This document shows positions 62,195-64,000 of a DNA stretch of 64,000 nt, one piece after another; the first letter of the stretch is position 1, and the number at the start of each line of letters is the position of its first letter. The stretch covers positions 53,021,001 through 53,085,000 of the forward strand of contig NC_134117.1 of the NCBI RefSeq assembly GCF_040939455.1, read 5' to 3'. The notes under the pieces were generated by a model. The model had not been told where the DNA came from. It did not search any database and saw nothing but the letters and a program-made list of their open reading frames with translations. The translations under genes and the position numbers were made by a program. Source of the DNA: Microcebus murinus. Its lineage: Eukaryota > Chordata > Mammalia > Primates > Cheirogaleidae.

Positions 62195-62620
62195 AAAACA
62201 GGTAAAATAGAAGCACTTTATTTTTATTATCCTTATTTAGTATAAGAAAAGACCAAACTATTTCTCACCACTGAACCCAGTTCCTATCACAGCCTCAAAA
62301 CTATTCATTCCTTCTTTACCTTAGGCTTTCTTTTTGGGGTCATTTTCCATCTCTGCAGTGTCTTTAGTGGGGTGTCTGTAACTCTCTTGGTTTCTGTTTA
62401 TTTGCTAATATCTTCATTTTAGCATCATCCTTAAAAGATGGTTCTGCTGGGTATAGGATTCTAGGTTGGTGGCTTCTTTGTCACGGTGCTTTGGTAGTGT
62501 TAATTTAGTGTCTTCCATTGCTGAAAATTGACTCTCAACCCAGTGGCTCTTGCTCAGCAAGTGAGCCATGCTTGCTTTCTTGCTGCCCGTGAGATTTCGT
62601 CTCTGACTGAGAGACGTGGT
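62195..62620 (-). mobile_element. Probable old L1 fragment, antisense
   Basis: 'taaaagatggttctgctggg', 'tataggattctaggttggtg' and 'cgtgagatttcgtctctgac' resemble antisense text from old mammalian L1s. Diverged; family uncertain. Confidence 0.45.
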
Positions 62621-62784
62621 CACTGTTTGTCCCCAGGAAGGGAGCAGACATGCTCAGTGACACTTCAAGGGGCAGAGGTGGATGGGAAGGTTGGATGAGG
62701 CTACTGGCCCAGAAGAGGTTTCTGGCTGCTGTGAGTTCCTCACGGCGGGGGGCAGGTGAGCACTGGCTAGGAGGAAATTCCCTG

Positions 62785-63112
62785 CCAGATGGGGAATAAA
62801 TGCCATAAACTGGGTAGCATATAAACAACAGAAATTTATTTCTCACAGTGCTGGAGGCTGGGAAGTCCAAGCCAAGCGGCTGGCAGATTTGGTGTCTGGT
62901 GAGAGGCCCCTTTCTGGCTCATAGATGGTGCCTTCCCACTGCGTTGGAGCATGGTAGAAAGGGTGAGGGTCTCTCTGGGGCCTCTTTTATAAGAGCACGG
63001 ATTCCATTCAGGAGTGCTCTGCCCCAAGGCCCTGTCTCCTCATACCATCGCCTGAAGGGTTAGGTTTCAACACAGGAATTTGGGGGGCACACAGACATTC
63101 AGACCAAAGCTG
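62785..63112 (-). mobile_element. Solo LTR of an ERVL-MaLR element (MST/MLT1 type), antisense
   Basis: 'ccataaactgggtagcatat', 'caacagaaatttatttctca', 'cagtgctggaggctgggaag', 'ggcctcttttataagagcac' and 'ggcacacagacattcagacc' follow an MST/MLT1-like LTR in reverse. No internal retroviral region is attached, so it is an inactive solo LTR. Confidence 0.8.
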
Positions 63113-64000
63113 TTGGTCTCAGTTACTTTGATTGCCAACGACCCCAGGGTTCTCTTGGCAGCTCCACGTGGCTTGCCTTCCTCTTGCCTGCTCAAACCTC
63201 TGCCATCTCTCCCTAAGGGCTCTAAGCTTCTTGGCCAGGGACCATCCCAGCTCCTCCAGTGAGACATCCCTGAGCCCTCCTGCCACGTGCGGACGCCCCT
63301 TTTTCTCCAGATCCTGGGGTGTGGCATGTGGGGTCTGTGCTGCAGAGCTCGGTGCACCAGTCACCTGAACCTGGGTCTCCAGGTCACTTCTCAGTGCTGA
63401 GTGGTCTCTCTAGGTGGCATGTCCCTTTCCACTTGCTTAGCCTTTGCATGTGGGCCAGTTACCTGGGAGTGGGAGGTGCACCAGGAGGTCCCACCCAGCC
63501 CCAACCAGTGTGGGCCAGTTGGGCTCGGCTCAGTTCTGCCTCCTGCCCAGAAAGGCAGCAGCCCCCAGTCCCACTGTGAAGACCCCCAACATCCTGGGCT
63601 GGAGATGGCAGCCATGGATGCAAGGGGCATTGGAGGCCTTGATGGGTAGATTTGGCCAATTGAGTGAGGGACAGAAGTGAGTAAGATGGCAGAATTCCAG
63701 CAGCGGTCTGCACGGTCCATCCTGCAGGTGAGATGTGGGGGGGATGACAGCAGCTCTGGGGTACTTCCAAATGCTCAGGGGCCGCAGCAGATGCCACCAC
63801 CCAAATGCCCCAGTGACTCCTCTCTTCCTCTGCCCCCAGGATGAACGGTAGGCTCACATGTGTATGCGTGGGGCACAGATGTGGCTGTGCAGAGTGTGCA
63901 TTGCCTGTCGCTGTCCTTGGTCAGTCACAGCACACATCAGGGAGGTCTATAACCCTGGCCACACCCCAGTAGGTCGTGTTCTGGTGTTGGAGGGGCAGGG

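Larger units (their letters stand above)
57116..64000 (+). other. ADAMTS14 intron 4, 5' part
   Basis: It starts with a GTGAGT donor and has no further exon up to the window end. I looked for the expected Val-Asp-Glu-Ile-type continuation of the metalloprotease domain and did not find it. 57370-57830 and 60080-60340 look like diverged interspersed repeats (LTR-like and transposon-like wording) that I cannot classify. 57830-60080, 60340-61260, 61490-62190 and 63115-64000 hold nothing nameable apart from short MIR-like words near 59395-59490 and 59515-59560. Confidence 0.75.

Noticed and set aside
57116..64000. Search for ADAMTS14 exon 5
   Set aside because: No open frame with the expected metalloprotease continuation and flanking splice sites was found, so exon 5 is taken to lie beyond the window.

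Overview
This is a piece of primate nuclear genome. It has one protein-coding gene, the 5' part of ADAMTS14 on the + strand, set in repeat-rich intergenic and intronic DNA. Two young-looking dimeric Alu elements (50792-51607) have the inter-arm sequence I associate with strepsirrhine (lemur-type) Alus. A 5'-truncated L1 with intact target-site duplications (43139-43821) also looks young. I infer a lemur or close relative; the species cannot be fixed from the sequence alone. Layout: 1 to about 19.6 kb is upstream intergenic DNA with no gene I can support. It holds old L1, L2 and MIR fragments, a Tigger1 transposon with transposase relics, a complete short Tigger2a in an AT-rich tract, a rearranged Tigger2 piece, a MER1/MER30-type hAT element with a perfect 8-bp target duplication, and a MER5A. 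About 19.64-20.29 kb is a CpG-island promoter with stacked GC boxes. ADAMTS14 coding exons lie at 20143-20224, 21905-22347, 50187-50343 and 56925-57115. They join in frame (82+443+157+191 = 873 nt) to give the first 291 residues: signal peptide, prodomain, furin-type RKRR site and the first strand of the metalloprotease domain. The window ends inside intron 4, so the catalytic zinc motif and everything after it lie outside. The most striking non-coding object is a 7.35-kb minisatellite in intron 2 (about 27490-34840). It consists of some 175 copies of a 42-bp unit, itself a dimer of two 21-bp half-units, with block duplications inside it. Its period is a multiple of three, which produces spurious open frames of up to 501 codons on both strands. 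Intron 2 also holds an inverted duplication with arms of about 295 bp (40490-40782 and 42376-42671). Intron 3 starts with a convergent Alu pair and carries a 400-bp CA-rich tract and a nested L1. Intron 4 contains a MaLR LTR. I see no RNA gene, CRISPR array or operon-like structure, and I do not find a new biological system. The unusual features are structural: the minisatellite, the inverted duplication, the Alu hairpin pair and the rearranged Tigger copies. All repeat family names come from recognition by eye, without a library search.
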